Part shown: positions 1 through 7,393 of the stretch, one piece after another
How the letters are laid out: each line of letters begins with the position of its first letter
Numbering within the stretch: position 1 is the first letter of the stretch
NCBI GenBank assembly: GCA_016190695.1
Contig: JACPQC010000013.1
Coordinates: 1-49,598, forward strand
DNA length: 49,598 bases
Reading direction: 5' to 3'
Source of the DNA: Chloroflexota bacterium
GTDB lineage: Bacteria > Chloroflexota > Dehalococcoidia > Dehalococcoidales > RBG-16-60-22
The notes under the pieces: generated by a model
The model's input: only the letters and a program-made list of their open reading frames with translations
Told to the model about the DNA's origin: nothing
The model's database searches: none
Program-made: the position numbers and the translations under genes

Positions 1-1
1 C

Positions 2-1531
2 AATCCTTATGGGGTAGCGGTAGACAGCGGCGGCAACCTGTTCATCGCCGATTACGAAAATCACCGCATCCGCAAGGTAGCGGCATCAACCGGTATCATA
101 ACCACCGTTGCCGGGACCGGGACTGCGGGTTACGGCGGAGACGGCGGAGCGGCTACCAGCGCCCAGCTACGCTATCCCAATGGAGTAGTGGTAGACAGCG
201 GCGGCAACCTGTTCATCGCCGATAGCAACAATCACCGCATCCGCAAGGTAGACGCCGCGACTCAGGTAATAATCACCGTGGCCGGGACCGGGGAGGAGGG
301 TTTCATGGGGGTGGAGGCGGGTTACAGTGGAGACGGCGGCCCGGCTGCCAGCGCCCAGCTAGCCAATCCTTCTGGAGTAGCGCTGGACAGCGCCGGCATC
401 CTGTTCATCGCCGATAGGGGCAATAACCGCATCCGAAAGGTTGAGCAGCTTGACCCTGTGCCTCCAGCAACAGTTACAGTTTCCCCTGATTTGTTCTATG
501 GCGCTGCCACAGCGCCGGCCTCTTTTTCAGGCACAGCGGCGGATGACAGCCTGGGTATGGGACTGGATGCCAACAGCACCACCTTTTCCCTGCAGCGAGG
601 TTCGGATGCAAAATACTGGACCGGTTCCGCCTGGCAGAGCGGCGTGGCCTGGCTGGCCACCAATCACAACTCTACCACAGGCGGCGCACCGGTCAACTGG
701 ACCAGCTCGGCGGCCGTGCCCGCCTGGGCCGATGGCAGCTATACCATCCAGGCCAAGGCTACCGATAAAGCCGGAAACTTCGCCACCGGTGCGGCGGCCG
801 GCTTCACCTTCGATAGCACCGCGCCGGTAATAACATTTAGTCCCATGCTGGGATTCGCCGGGCCACAAAAGGCCCAGCAAGTCAGTTGGAACGCCACCGA
901 TGCCAACATCGCTCCTGATTCCGTCGTGCTGGAAGGCTTCGACGGGACATCCTGGCTGCCCCTCGCCTCGGCCCAGCCTGCCCAGGGGAATTATAGCTGG
1001 GCGGTGCCGGCTGTAGACACCAGCGCCGCGAAAGTGCGGGTCACCGCGTCTGACCTGGCAGGAAATGTAAACGCCCTGGAGAGCGGGACCTTTGTCATTG
1101 ACTCGACCAACCCCACAGTAAGCATGAATGACATTCCCGGTACCGTGAGCTATTTGCAGGTTATGGCAGGAACAAGCTCGGACTCCGCTCCCGGACAGGT
1201 GGACAAGGTACAGGCGGCGGTCAGTGACAACACATCGGGAACATACTGGAACGGCGCTGCCTGGGTCGGCGAGGAGACCTGGCTGGAGACGTTGAGCAAC
1301 GCGGCAGGGACGAACTGGGCTTACATTATGCCGGCGCTGGTTCAAGACCACAGCTATATCGTGAAGGCCCGGTCACTTGATAAATCCGGAAATATGTCAC
1401 CCCTGGCCACGGACAACTTCACCTTTGCGGCGGCCCAAACGTCAGGTATTCCTGGTGACGCCAACGGAGATGGGCAGGTGAACGCGCTGGACATCACTAA
1501 AACAGAGAGGATTATTGCCGGGCTGGACTAA
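2..1531 (+). CDS. NHL-repeat surface protein with C-terminal half dockerin (5' partial)
   Basis: The frame is open from the left edge of the window, so the N-terminus is missing; the first GTG at 188 is inside a repeat and is not a real start. Three NHL-type beta-propeller blades are visible (GVAVDSGGNLFIAD, GVVVDSGGNLFIAD, GVALDSAGILFIAD), each followed by HRIRKV or NRIRKV; the first two are almost identical at DNA level with a 171-bp period. Two Ig-like blocks follow (both with YWxGxAW and a D-SG/AGN motif), separated by another beta-sandwich. The last 25 residues form a single dockerin-like EF-hand (D-A-N-G-D-G...ITKTERIIAGLD). Type I dockerins normally have two such repeats. The same ending occurs in the large protein at 44991. 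Likely exported and cell-surface; ligand unknown. Confidence 0.85.
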   Translation, partial: NPYGVAVDSGGNLFIADYENHRIRKVAASTGIITTVAGTGTAGYGGDGGAATSAQLRYPNGVVVDSGGNLFIADSNNHRIRKVDAATQVIITVAGTGEEGFMGVEAGYSGDGGPAASAQLANPSGVALDSAGILFIADRGNNRIRKVEQLDPVPPATVTVSPDLFYGAATAPASFSGTAADDSLGMGLDANSTTFSLQRGSDAKYWTGSAWQSGVAWLATNHNSTTGGAPVNWTSSAAVPAWADGSYTIQAKATDKAGNFATGAAAGFTFDSTAPVITFSPMLGFAGPQKAQQVSWNATDANIAPDSVVLEGFDGTSWLPLASAQPAQGNYSWAVPAVDTSAAKVRVTASDLAGNVNALESGTFVIDSTNPTVSMNDIPGTVSYLQVMAGTSSDSAPGQVDKVQAAVSDNTSGTYWNGAAWVGEETWLETLSNAAGTNWAYIMPALVQDHSYIVKARSLDKSGNMSPLATDNFTFAAAQTSGIPGDANGDGQVNALDITKTERIIAGLD

Positions 1532-1598
1532 TTCCAACTCGCAATCATAACGACACCAAACAGAAGTTGTCATTCCAGCGAAAATAGATGCCGTGAAT

Positions 1599-1694
1599 TG
1601 TCACCCTGAGCCGAAGCGAAGGGTCTGGGGAGGGGAGGTATCTGTCTTCCACCCCCCCCAGATTCTTCAGTCGCTACGCTTCTTCAGAATGACA
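1599..1694. repeat. Dispersed palindromic repeat (TGTCAC...GAATGACA)
   Basis: The element opens with TGTCACCCTGAGCCGAAGCG and closes with GCTTCTTCAGAATGACA, with a GGGGAGGGGAGG / CCCCCCCC core, so it can fold on itself. It resembles the elements at 10548, 10869, 24690 and 43626. It fills most of the gap between the surface-protein gene and the next promoter. An open frame across it has no protein features. Confidence 0.7.
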
Positions 1695-1810
1695 TTTTCA
1701 TATTTCATGGTACCCGCCACAAGCGGGCATGGAGGGTTAGAACGTTATCAAAGGGGCTTTCACACGTTTGCGGAAGCCCCGCGATTCCACATCTGAACGA
1801 GCGCACTGCC

Positions 1811-1849
1811 TTGACACCGCCTACCGAGGCGGGTATACTCTCTAGAGAG
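1811..1849 (+). promoter_or_regulatory. Sigma70 promoter with palindromes in spacer and at start site
   Basis: TTGACA (1811-1816), a 17-bp spacer and TATACT (1834-1839) form a near-consensus promoter for the gene at 1923. The spacer is itself an inverted repeat (CCGCCT-accg-AGGCGG, 1817-1832). A perfect 12-bp palindrome, CTCTCTAGAGAG (1838-1849), covers the predicted start site. Either could be an operator. Confidence 0.7.
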
Positions 1850-1922
1850 TTCAACCCCTTCCCTTTAGTCCGCTGTATGACTTTGACTGTAACCGGAAAG
1901 TCCGAGTAAAGGGGGCAACCTG

Positions 1923-2150
1923 ATGGCGAAGGCTTTTGTTCTGATGGAGACAGCCGTGGGCAGGAGCAAGGAAGTGGTCGCTGCCCTGAACAAAATTCCG
2001 GGCGTAACCTCTGTGGACGCTGTGACCGGCCCCTATGACATCATCGCCATTATTCAAGGCGAAACGCTGAACGACATCGGCGATACGGTCACCGGGAAGA
2101 TTCATCCCATCCCCGGCATTTCCAGGACGGTGACCTGCCTGGCCATATAA
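1923..2150 (+). CDS. Stand-alone Lrp/AsnC ligand-binding (RAM) domain protein
   Basis: This 75-residue protein consists only of the alpha-beta RAM/SAM effector-binding fold of Lrp/AsnC regulators. Visible family features are KAFVLMET at the N-terminus, the GxxxVVAALNKIPGV helix, VTGPYDIIAII in the middle and the GISRTVTCLAI C-terminal strand. There is no helix-turn-helix, so it cannot bind DNA alone; stand-alone RAM proteins form oligomers that bind amino acids or partner with full-length Lrp proteins. A GGGGG stretch eight bases upstream of the ATG serves as ribosome site. It lies 45 bp ahead of the acyl-CoA dehydrogenase and is probably cotranscribed from the 1811 promoter, so it may respond to a branched-chain amino-acid or acyl-CoA related ligand (inference). 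Confidence 0.85.
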   Translation: MAKAFVLMETAVGRSKEVVAALNKIPGVTSVDAVTGPYDIIAIIQGETLNDIGDTVTGKIHPIPGISRTVTCLAI

Positions 2151-2195
2151 GCCCCGGCGCGAAGTTTTGTCCCGCCAAGAGCAAGGAGGAGATGG

Positions 2196-3350
2196 ATGCA
2201 CTTTGACCTAAATGAAGAACAGGTCATGATCCAGAGCACGGTCAGGGATTTCGCCCAGAAGGAAGTAGCCCCGGTCGCCCGTGATGCCAGCCGGGAAGAG
2301 CGCTTTCCAGAGGATCTGGCCAGGAAGGCCGCCGAGCTGGGACTGTTCGGCCTGAACCTGCCGGTGGAGTACGGGGGCGGCGGGGCTGACTACGTCTCTT
2401 ATTGCGTCATGCTGGAGGAGCTGGCCCGGGTTGACCTGTCTATAGCCGTCACCATTTCCTCGCACATCTCTCTGAGCGGGAAGACCATATCAAAATGGGG
2501 CACTGACGCCCAGAAACAGAAGTTCCTGCCCCGCCTGGCCAGCGGCCAGATGCTGGGATGCCTGGCCACCACCGAGCCTAACGTGGGCAGCGATGTCTCC
2601 AGCATCGAGACCATGGCCACGCTCCAGGGGGACGAATGGGTGTTGAACGGCAACAAGATGTGGATCACCAACGGCGGCCTCGCCGGTGTGGCCGTAGTCA
2701 TCGCCCAGACAGACCGTTCCCTGGGCGGCAAGGGGCTGACCGCTTTCCTGGTGGAGAGGGGCATGCCCGGTTTCTCCACCAAGGACATTCACAACAAGCT
2801 CGGCTGCCGGGCCTCCAACACCGCCGAGCTTATCTTTGAGGACTGCCGCGTGCCCAAAGAGAATGTGCTGGGACCGGTGGGCAAGGGCATGTCGGTAGCC
2901 CTGTCCGCCTTTGACAGCGCCCGGCTGGGGGTGGCTTCCCGCACGGTAGGCGTGGCCCAGGCCTGCATTGACGCCGCCGTCTCATACGCCCAGACGCGCA
3001 AGCAGTTCGGCAAGCCCATCGGCAGCTTCCAGCTTATCCAGGAGCTGATCGCTGACATGACCGTAGAGACCGAGGCGGCCCGTCTCCTGGTCTACCGCGC
3101 CGCTACCATGAAGGACGGCGGAGACCCGGCCACTGTGCAGACCTCGATGGCCAAATACTATGCCTCGGAGATAGCCTGGAAGGCGGCCAACAACGCCCTG
3201 CAGATCCACGGCTCTTACGGCTACACGGACGACTTCCCGGTGGAGCGCTACCTGCGGGATGTACGGGTCTCCTGTATCCTGGAGGGCACCTCACAGGTGC
3301 ACAAGCTAATCATCGGGCGGCACATGACCGGCCTGAACGCCTTCGCCTGA
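2196..3350 (+). CDS. Acyl-CoA dehydrogenase
   Basis: A flavoprotein of 384 residues, the usual length for the short/medium-chain acyl-CoA dehydrogenase family, which oxidises acyl-CoA to enoyl-CoA and passes electrons to ETF. Both family signatures are present: CLATTEPNVGSDVS near residue 130 (FAD/substrate loop) and QIHGSYGYTDDFPVERYLRD near 335. E363 in ILEGTSQ sits where the catalytic base is found in butyryl-CoA dehydrogenases. The ATG follows a strong AAGGAGGAG site. Substrate chain length cannot be read from sequence; no ETF genes are nearby. Confidence 0.93.
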   Translation: MHFDLNEEQVMIQSTVRDFAQKEVAPVARDASREERFPEDLARKAAELGLFGLNLPVEYGGGGADYVSYCVMLEELARVDLSIAVTISSHISLSGKTISKWGTDAQKQKFLPRLASGQMLGCLATTEPNVGSDVSSIETMATLQGDEWVLNGNKMWITNGGLAGVAVVIAQTDRSLGGKGLTAFLVERGMPGFSTKDIHNKLGCRASNTAELIFEDCRVPKENVLGPVGKGMSVALSAFDSARLGVASRTVGVAQACIDAAVSYAQTRKQFGKPIGSFQLIQELIADMTVETEAARLLVYRAATMKDGGDPATVQTSMAKYYASEIAWKAANNALQIHGSYGYTDDFPVERYLRDVRVSCILEGTSQVHKLIIGRHMTGLNAFA

Positions 3351-3371
3351 GGCAGAGCGCCGGTCACCCAT

Positions 3372-4697
3372 CTACCTGAACATCCCCATCAGGTTCCGGG
3401 GCAATTTGCCGGCGGCCCCCATCTTCATCAGCTTCTGCATCTGACTGAACTGGTTGAGAAGCTGGTTGACGTCCTGGGGCAGGGTGCCGCTGCCGCGGGC
3501 GATGCGCTTGCGCCGGCTGCCGCCGATGACGCCCGGATTGCGCCTCTCTTCGGGGGTCATGGACAGAATGATGGCCTCTACTTTCACAAGCTGTTTCTCC
3601 TCGACGCCGGCAGGCAGCTTGCTGGTCAGCCGGGACATGCCGGGCAGCATCTCGGCGAGCTGTCCCAGCGGCCCCATCTTCTTGAGCATCTTTAGCTGGG
3701 ACAGGAAGTCCTCCAGGTCGAACCGGGCGCTCTTGACCTTCTTCTCCAGCTCCCTGGCCTGTTGCTCGTCAAGGGTGGCCTCCGCCTTCTCGATGAAGGT
3801 GAGGACATCGCCCATGCCCAGTATCCGCGAGGCGAGCCGGTCAGGGTAGAACGGCTCAAGGGCCTCCGCCTTCTCGCCCACGCCGATGAACTTGATGGGC
3901 ACGCCGGTGACCCAGCGGATGGACAGGGCAGCCCCGCCCCGGGCGTCTCCGTCCATCTTGGTCAGCACCAGGCCGGTAAGTTGTACCCTGGAGTGGAACT
4001 CCTCGGCCACCCGCACCGCGTCCTGGCCGGTCATAGCGTCGACCACCAGCAGCACCTCGTCCGGTTTGAGCACCCGCCTGAGCTGTTCCACCTCGGCCAT
4101 CATTTCCTCATCGATGTGGAGGCGGCCGGCGGTATCCACGATGACCCAGGTAATCCCCAGCCCCTTCGCCCTGGACAGGGCGCGGCTGCAGATGTCCTTG
4201 CTGGAAGTGCCCGGCGGCTCGCTGTGCACCGGGATATCCAGTTGCCGGCCCAGAGTGGCCAGTTGCTCAACGGCGGCGGGGCGGCGGTTATCGGCGGCCA
4301 CCAGCAGGGGGCGGTGACCGGCATTCTTCAGGTGCAGGGCCAGCTTGGCGGCGGTAGTGGTCTTGCCGTAGCCCTGAAGCCCCACCAGCATGGCCACCGA
4401 GGGGGGCTGGGAAGAAGGCGTCAGGCGACTCTGCTCGCCCAGGGTGGCGATAAGCTCCTCGTTGACGATCTTGATCATCTGCTGGGCCGGGGTCAGGCTC
4501 TGCAGCACCTCGGCGCCGAGTGAGCGTTCCCGCACCCGGGCCACGAAGTCCTTAACCACCTTGAAGTTGACGTCAGCCTCGAGCAGGGCCAGTCTCACCT
4601 GGCGTAGCGCCTCGTCCACGTCCTTTTCGGTGAGCTTGCCCCGGCTGCCCAGCGCCCGGAAGACCTGGTTCAGTTTGTCGGTCAGAATTTCGAACAT
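3372..4697 (-). CDS. ffh: Signal recognition particle GTPase Ffh
   Basis: SRP54/Ffh binds SRP RNA and signal peptides and docks at FtsY to deliver nascent membrane proteins. At 441 residues it has the N domain (1-90), then the G domain with P-loop GLQGYGKT (106-113; most family members have S where Y110 stands), AADNRRPAA (usually CDTYRPAA), DTAGR (188-192) and TKMD (246-249). The methionine-rich M domain follows (MLKKMGPL, MLPGMSRL, GSRRKRIARGSGT). It is transcribed leftward from the TTGACA/TTAGAA promoter at 4714-4742. The first 36 codons plus the whole promoter region are duplicated about 1 kb upstream (5614-5803). Confidence 0.96.
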   Translation of the reverse strand: MFEILTDKLNQVFRALGSRGKLTEKDVDEALRQVRLALLEADVNFKVVKDFVARVRERSLGAEVLQSLTPAQQMIKIVNEELIATLGEQSRLTPSSQPPSVAMLVGLQGYGKTTTAAKLALHLKNAGHRPLLVAADNRRPAAVEQLATLGRQLDIPVHSEPPGTSSKDICSRALSRAKGLGITWVIVDTAGRLHIDEEMMAEVEQLRRVLKPDEVLLVVDAMTGQDAVRVAEEFHSRVQLTGLVLTKMDGDARGGAALSIRWVTGVPIKFIGVGEKAEALEPFYPDRLASRILGMGDVLTFIEKAEATLDEQQARELEKKVKSARFDLEDFLSQLKMLKKMGPLGQLAEMLPGMSRLTSKLPAGVEEKQLVKVEAIILSMTPEERRNPGVIGGSRRKRIARGSGTLPQDVNQLLNQFSQMQKLMKMGAAGKLPRNLMGMFR

Positions 4698-4786
4698 ATA
4701 AACCCCCAGTCAATTCTAACCACAGTCCGATGGGGCTGTCAAAGTAAGTGAGTGCGGACTAACTTGTTGGCTTCCTGGGTGTATCT
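4597..4786. repeat. Direct repeat copy A (ffh 5' end, promoter, tail of R gene)
   Basis: This 190-bp stretch aligns without gaps to 5614-5803 (offset 1017), with 14 mismatches by hand count. It contains the first 34 or so codons of the intact ffh, its promoter, and upstream of that a leftward reading frame ending DTPRKPTS-stop. That matches the DTPRKLTG-stop end of the restriction endonuclease at 5776. This copy is therefore the junction left when the block 4787-5613 was placed between ffh and the endonuclease gene. Confidence 0.9.
4714..4742 (-). promoter_or_regulatory. ffh promoter
   Basis: Read leftward: TTGACA (4742-4737), a 17-bp spacer, TTAGAA (4719-4714), then a GGGGG ribosome site before the ffh ATG at 4697. 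An almost identical promoter exists in the second copy at 5731-5759. Confidence 0.6.
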
Positions 4787-4881
4787 GGAAGGAGTAGCAA
4801 TGGCGCTTGACATTTGATAAGAGCCAGCCTAAAGTGATTGTACGTTTGGACGCATTATATGGCTTGCAGGAAGGACGTGGT

Positions 4882-5064
4882 ATGAAAAGGAAAAAGGCGG
4901 TGGTATTCCACGATGAAGAACTTTACACAGACTTGAAGGTAGAGGCGGCGCGCCGGCACATGGCCGCCAGTGATATTGTGGCGGAAGCGGTACGGGAATG
5001 GTTGGACGCACGGGAGGACGAGGAACTTGCGCCACCCATTAAAGCGGCACTTGTTGAACAATAA
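4882..5064 (+). CDS. Ribbon-helix-helix (CopG-type) small protein
   Basis: The 60-residue protein begins MKRKKAVVF; this ATG is preferred over the earlier in-frame start at 4807 because AGGAAGG lies just upstream. The strand-helix-helix layout (KKAVVFHDEELYTDLKVEAARRHMAASDIVAEAVREWL) fits the RHH family of antitoxins and repressors. TTGACA at 4807-4812 with TAAAGT 17 bp later could be its promoter. It lies at the head of the cassette with DUF4258 and DUF2283, immediately after repeat copy A. No RelE/MazF-like toxin is adjacent. Role as antitoxin is inferred. Confidence 0.7.
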   Translation: MKRKKAVVFHDEELYTDLKVEAARRHMAASDIVAEAVREWLDAREDEELAPPIKAALVEQ

Positions 5065-5185
5065 GAGAAAGGCGGAAGGCCCTGGCCTGAAGTCGAGCGG
5101 GAGTGGGCAGCCACCTGCCTTATGGTAAAATACCCTGTGGAGAAAGATCATAAGAAGCTTTAATTTAACTGCTCATGCGGAGAGC

Positions 5186-5398
5186 ATGCTGAAGGAGCGG
5201 GGCATTGCCCGGGAGTGGTTGACACGGGTGGTAGGGGAACCGGCGCGCATCGAGCGGAGGGATGACGGCACCATCCATTATCTCAAGACGATACCCGAGT
5301 ACGAAGGGCGGGTATTGAGAGTAGTAACGAGGACTGAAGGAGAGCAAACGATAGTTGTCACTGTGTTTTTTGACCGCAGACAAAGGGGGAAAGTATGA
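5186..5398 (+). CDS. DUF4258 protein
   Basis: The ERGI...RVVGEPARIERRDDGTIHYLK...RVLRVVTR...IVVTVFFDRRQRGK pattern is that of DUF4258, a small fold often paired with DUF2283 in putative toxin-antitoxin units. The frame continues upstream of this ATG through LTAHAESM (5165-5188), which is the conserved N-terminal LTxHAxxRM of the family. The true start may therefore be further upstream at a non-standard codon, or the 5' end may be frameshifted. The stop overlaps the next start by four bases (ATGA), implying coupled translation with DUF2283. Confidence 0.7.
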   Translation: MLKERGIAREWLTRVVGEPARIERRDDGTIHYLKTIPEYEGRVLRVVTRTEGEQTIVVTVFFDRRQRGKV

Positions 5399-5595
5399 GG
5401 ATTAAGGTAGACGAAGCCAGCGATGCCCTGTATTTCCGACTCGATGAGAGCCAGATAGTCGAATCAGAGGAAATTCAGCCGGGCATAATCGTGGACTACA
5501 ACGCCGCTGGAAAAGCGGTAGGCATAGAGATTTTGGGCATCAAAGGACGGGTCCCGTTAGAGGAATTGAAACGCCTCCAGTTCGAGACAGTATGA
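5395..5595 (+). CDS. DUF2283 protein
   Basis: This 66-residue protein matches DUF2283 throughout: MRIKVDEASDALYFRL at the N-terminus, then GIIVDYNAAGKAVGIEILG. These proteins usually sit directly after DUF4258 genes and are thought to act as the antitoxin-like partner; the function is unproven. The stop codon lies only 18 bases before the start of repeat copy B. Confidence 0.8.
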   Translation: MRIKVDEASDALYFRLDESQIVESEEIQPGIIVDYNAAGKAVGIEILGIKGRVPLEELKRLQFETV

Positions 5596-5606
5596 GGCAG
5601 CAATGA

Positions 5607-5714
5607 CAGCCGCACCTGGCGCAGCGCCTCGTCAACATCCTTTTCGGTCAGCTTGCCCCGGCTGCCCAGCGCCCGGAAGACCTGGTTCAATTTGTCGGTC
5701 AGAATTTCGAACAT
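5607..5714 (-). pseudogene. Truncated duplicate of ffh 5' end
   Basis: Reading leftward from the ATG at 5714, the first 36 residues are identical to Ffh (MFEILTDKLNQVF to RQVRL), then the frame runs into DUF2283 sequence in antisense. All differences from the intact gene within these codons are synonymous (for example CTC/CTG, GAC/GAT, GTG/GTT, CTA/CTG, AGA/CGG). It keeps a full promoter at 5731-5759, so a short transcript antisense to the DUF2283/DUF4258 genes is likely. Confidence 0.85.
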
Positions 5715-5803
5715 ATAAACCCCCAGTCAATTCTAACCACAGTCCGATGGGACTGTCAAAACAAGTGAGTGCGGGCTAACCTGTGAGTTTTCTGGGTGTA
5801 TCT
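5614..5803. repeat. Direct repeat copy B (ffh 5' end, promoter, end of R gene)
   Basis: Partner of 4597-4786. The non-coding stretch including the ATG and -10 region is identical for over 40 bp. The right part carries the last eight codons and stop of the restriction endonuclease gene at 5776. Confidence 0.9.
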
Positions 5804-6366
5804 ACTCCGAGTACAAGAACCGGTATGTCTATATTGGAGACGCCACGTTGCTCCAGATCCCAAACGAACTGCTCAAAATAGGAAACTCCTGTAGACATCT
5901 CATCTGCCAATTGCTTTATGGGCACAATCTCTACACCTGCATCAATAAAACCCATCTTGCTAAATATGGTCATCTTGGCACAAACGTTATACACCATGAA
6001 CGCATACTTCCCGAACTGCACTTCAACACCCAGCTTGTCTTTCACAAAATCCATCTCTCTGAAAGCACCCGAATTCAGTTTCTTGGGCACATAGTCTTTG
6101 GTATAGTAGCTTGTAGGATAGTCACAGCTTACCTTAATGCTTCGCCACGTCCTTTCAAGGAACGCTTGTTTGAAAGCCCTGTTTAGCAATTGTGGGCTGT
6201 ACAACATCCGCCCTGGCATGGTCTTCTCTTTACTGCTTTTTGTCTTATGCTGAGTCGCATCAACAACAGAAATAATGCCAACTATCTCCTTGAGAAGGTT
6301 TCCATACTTCTTGCTGATAAGCTCCTTGCCTCTGTTGAAAGAGTACTCACCGGCAATAATCACCAC
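5776..6366 (-). CDS. Type II restriction endonuclease, BglII/BstYI family
   Basis: The 196-residue protein has the BglII/BstYI core: DFVKDKLGVEVQFGKYAF around 106-123 with the E115-V-Q117 pair that replaces the usual E-x-K of PD-type nucleases. It also has GVEIVPIKQLADEMSTG and ISYFEQ/VSYFEQ-like segments near 145-165. BglII cuts AGATCT and BstYI cuts RGATCY, so a GATC-centred hexamer is the likely target (inference from family). It starts with GTG at 6366, overlapping the methyltransferase stop by seven bases, so the pair is one leftward operon, methylase first. The DNA is clearly more AT-rich than its neighbours, suggesting acquisition. Confidence 0.85.
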   Translation of the reverse strand: MVIIAGEYSFNRGKELISKKYGNLLKEIVGIISVVDATQHKTKSSKEKTMPGRMLYSPQLLNRAFKQAFLERTWRSIKVSCDYPTSYYTKDYVPKKLNSGAFREMDFVKDKLGVEVQFGKYAFMVYNVCAKMTIFSKMGFIDAGVEIVPIKQLADEMSTGVSYFEQFVWDLEQRGVSNIDIPVLVLGVDTPRKLTG

Positions 6367-7331
6367 TCATCACCTGACTTTTCTTTTGTCCATTCACGTG
6401 GTATCTGAGATATTTTCTCACGACCAGTAGCGACATAAACGGGCTTACCTAAAGGTCTTTTTCTCAGCGCACCATCAAAGTAGTCCTGTATTCTCCGTTT
6501 TGTTATCTCAATATAATCGGGTTCTCTGTCACAGCCTGCCACTTTCCTATTGTGTATCAATCCGGCTAAAAGCGCAGAACCCACCCCACAATAGGGATCT
6601 AACACCCAATCGTGTTCATTTGTAAGAGCTAAAACGCACCTCTCCACCAGTTCAATAGGGAATTGACAAGGATGAATGGTCTTCTCGGGGTGATTTGCTT
6701 TGACGTTTGGGATATCCCACAATTCCCTTTCCCATTCCTCGGCCAGGAACTCCCAGATGTCTGAGGGGTTCTTACCCAGTGGATTCCCTGACGGTTTCCC
6801 CCGATTCGAACCCTTGTAATGCCTCTTGCCAGGGTACTTGGAAGCTACACGCACATCATCGAGATTGAATGTATATTTGTCGCTCTTGGTAAACCACAGG
6901 ATAGTTTCATACCGTCCTGAGAATCTCTTGGAAGCGTGCAGTCCGTGACCAAAATGCCATATTATCCTGTTCCTGAGCTTGAGTTTCCTACTCTTAAAGA
7001 TGTCATAATAAAAAACATCCAGAGGGTATACCTCAGAATTTTCAACATAGTTGCCTACCTGCCAGCATAAGCTCCCCTCTGCACTTAATATCCTGACCAG
7101 TTCATCTATCACCGGCTCTTGTCTTAACAGATATGCCCCGATACTGGTTTTGCTTTCATATTCCTTTCCTATGTTATAGGGTGGAGAGGTGATAATTAGC
7201 GTCGCCAAATTGTCCGGCACATTTCTCAAGAAGTCGCAAGTATCTCCCTCGTGTAACACAATGCGTCGCTCTTCCGAGAAGCAATCGCCGATATCAGGAC
7301 GAGGAAACAATGATAGATTGTGAGCTTGCAT
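6360..7331 (-). CDS. DNA (cytosine-N4)-methyltransferase of the R-M system
   Basis: A beta-class amino-methyltransferase: the catalytic motif TSPPY (48-52) precedes the SAM-binding motif DPYCGVGS (245-252). TSPPY rather than DPPY points to N4-cytosine methylation, as reported for BglII/BstYI-type systems. The start at 7331 (MQAHNLSLF) is chosen because GGAGAG lies just upstream; an in-frame ATG at 7379 would add 16 unlikely residues. It protects host sites from the endonuclease encoded by the overlapping downstream gene. AT-rich composition matches the endonuclease gene. Confidence 0.9.
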   Translation of the reverse strand: MQAHNLSLFPRPDIGDCFSEERRIVLHEGDTCDFLRNVPDNLATLIITSPPYNIGKEYESKTSIGAYLLRQEPVIDELVRILSAEGSLCWQVGNYVENSEVYPLDVFYYDIFKSRKLKLRNRIIWHFGHGLHASKRFSGRYETILWFTKSDKYTFNLDDVRVASKYPGKRHYKGSNRGKPSGNPLGKNPSDIWEFLAEEWERELWDIPNVKANHPEKTIHPCQFPIELVERCVLALTNEHDWVLDPYCGVGSALLAGLIHNRKVAGCDREPDYIEITKRRIQDYFDGALRKRPLGKPVYVATGREKISQIPREWTKEKSGDEW

Positions 7332-7393
7332 CTGTCTCTCCAAACCAACCATCCAACCAGCCTCTCCGAGATTTTTCAAAAACCATTACGTTT

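Noticed and set aside
2-420. CRISPR-like array in the NHL region because of the 171-bp DNA repeat
   Set aside because: The repeats are in-frame protein blades, too long and without unique spacers.
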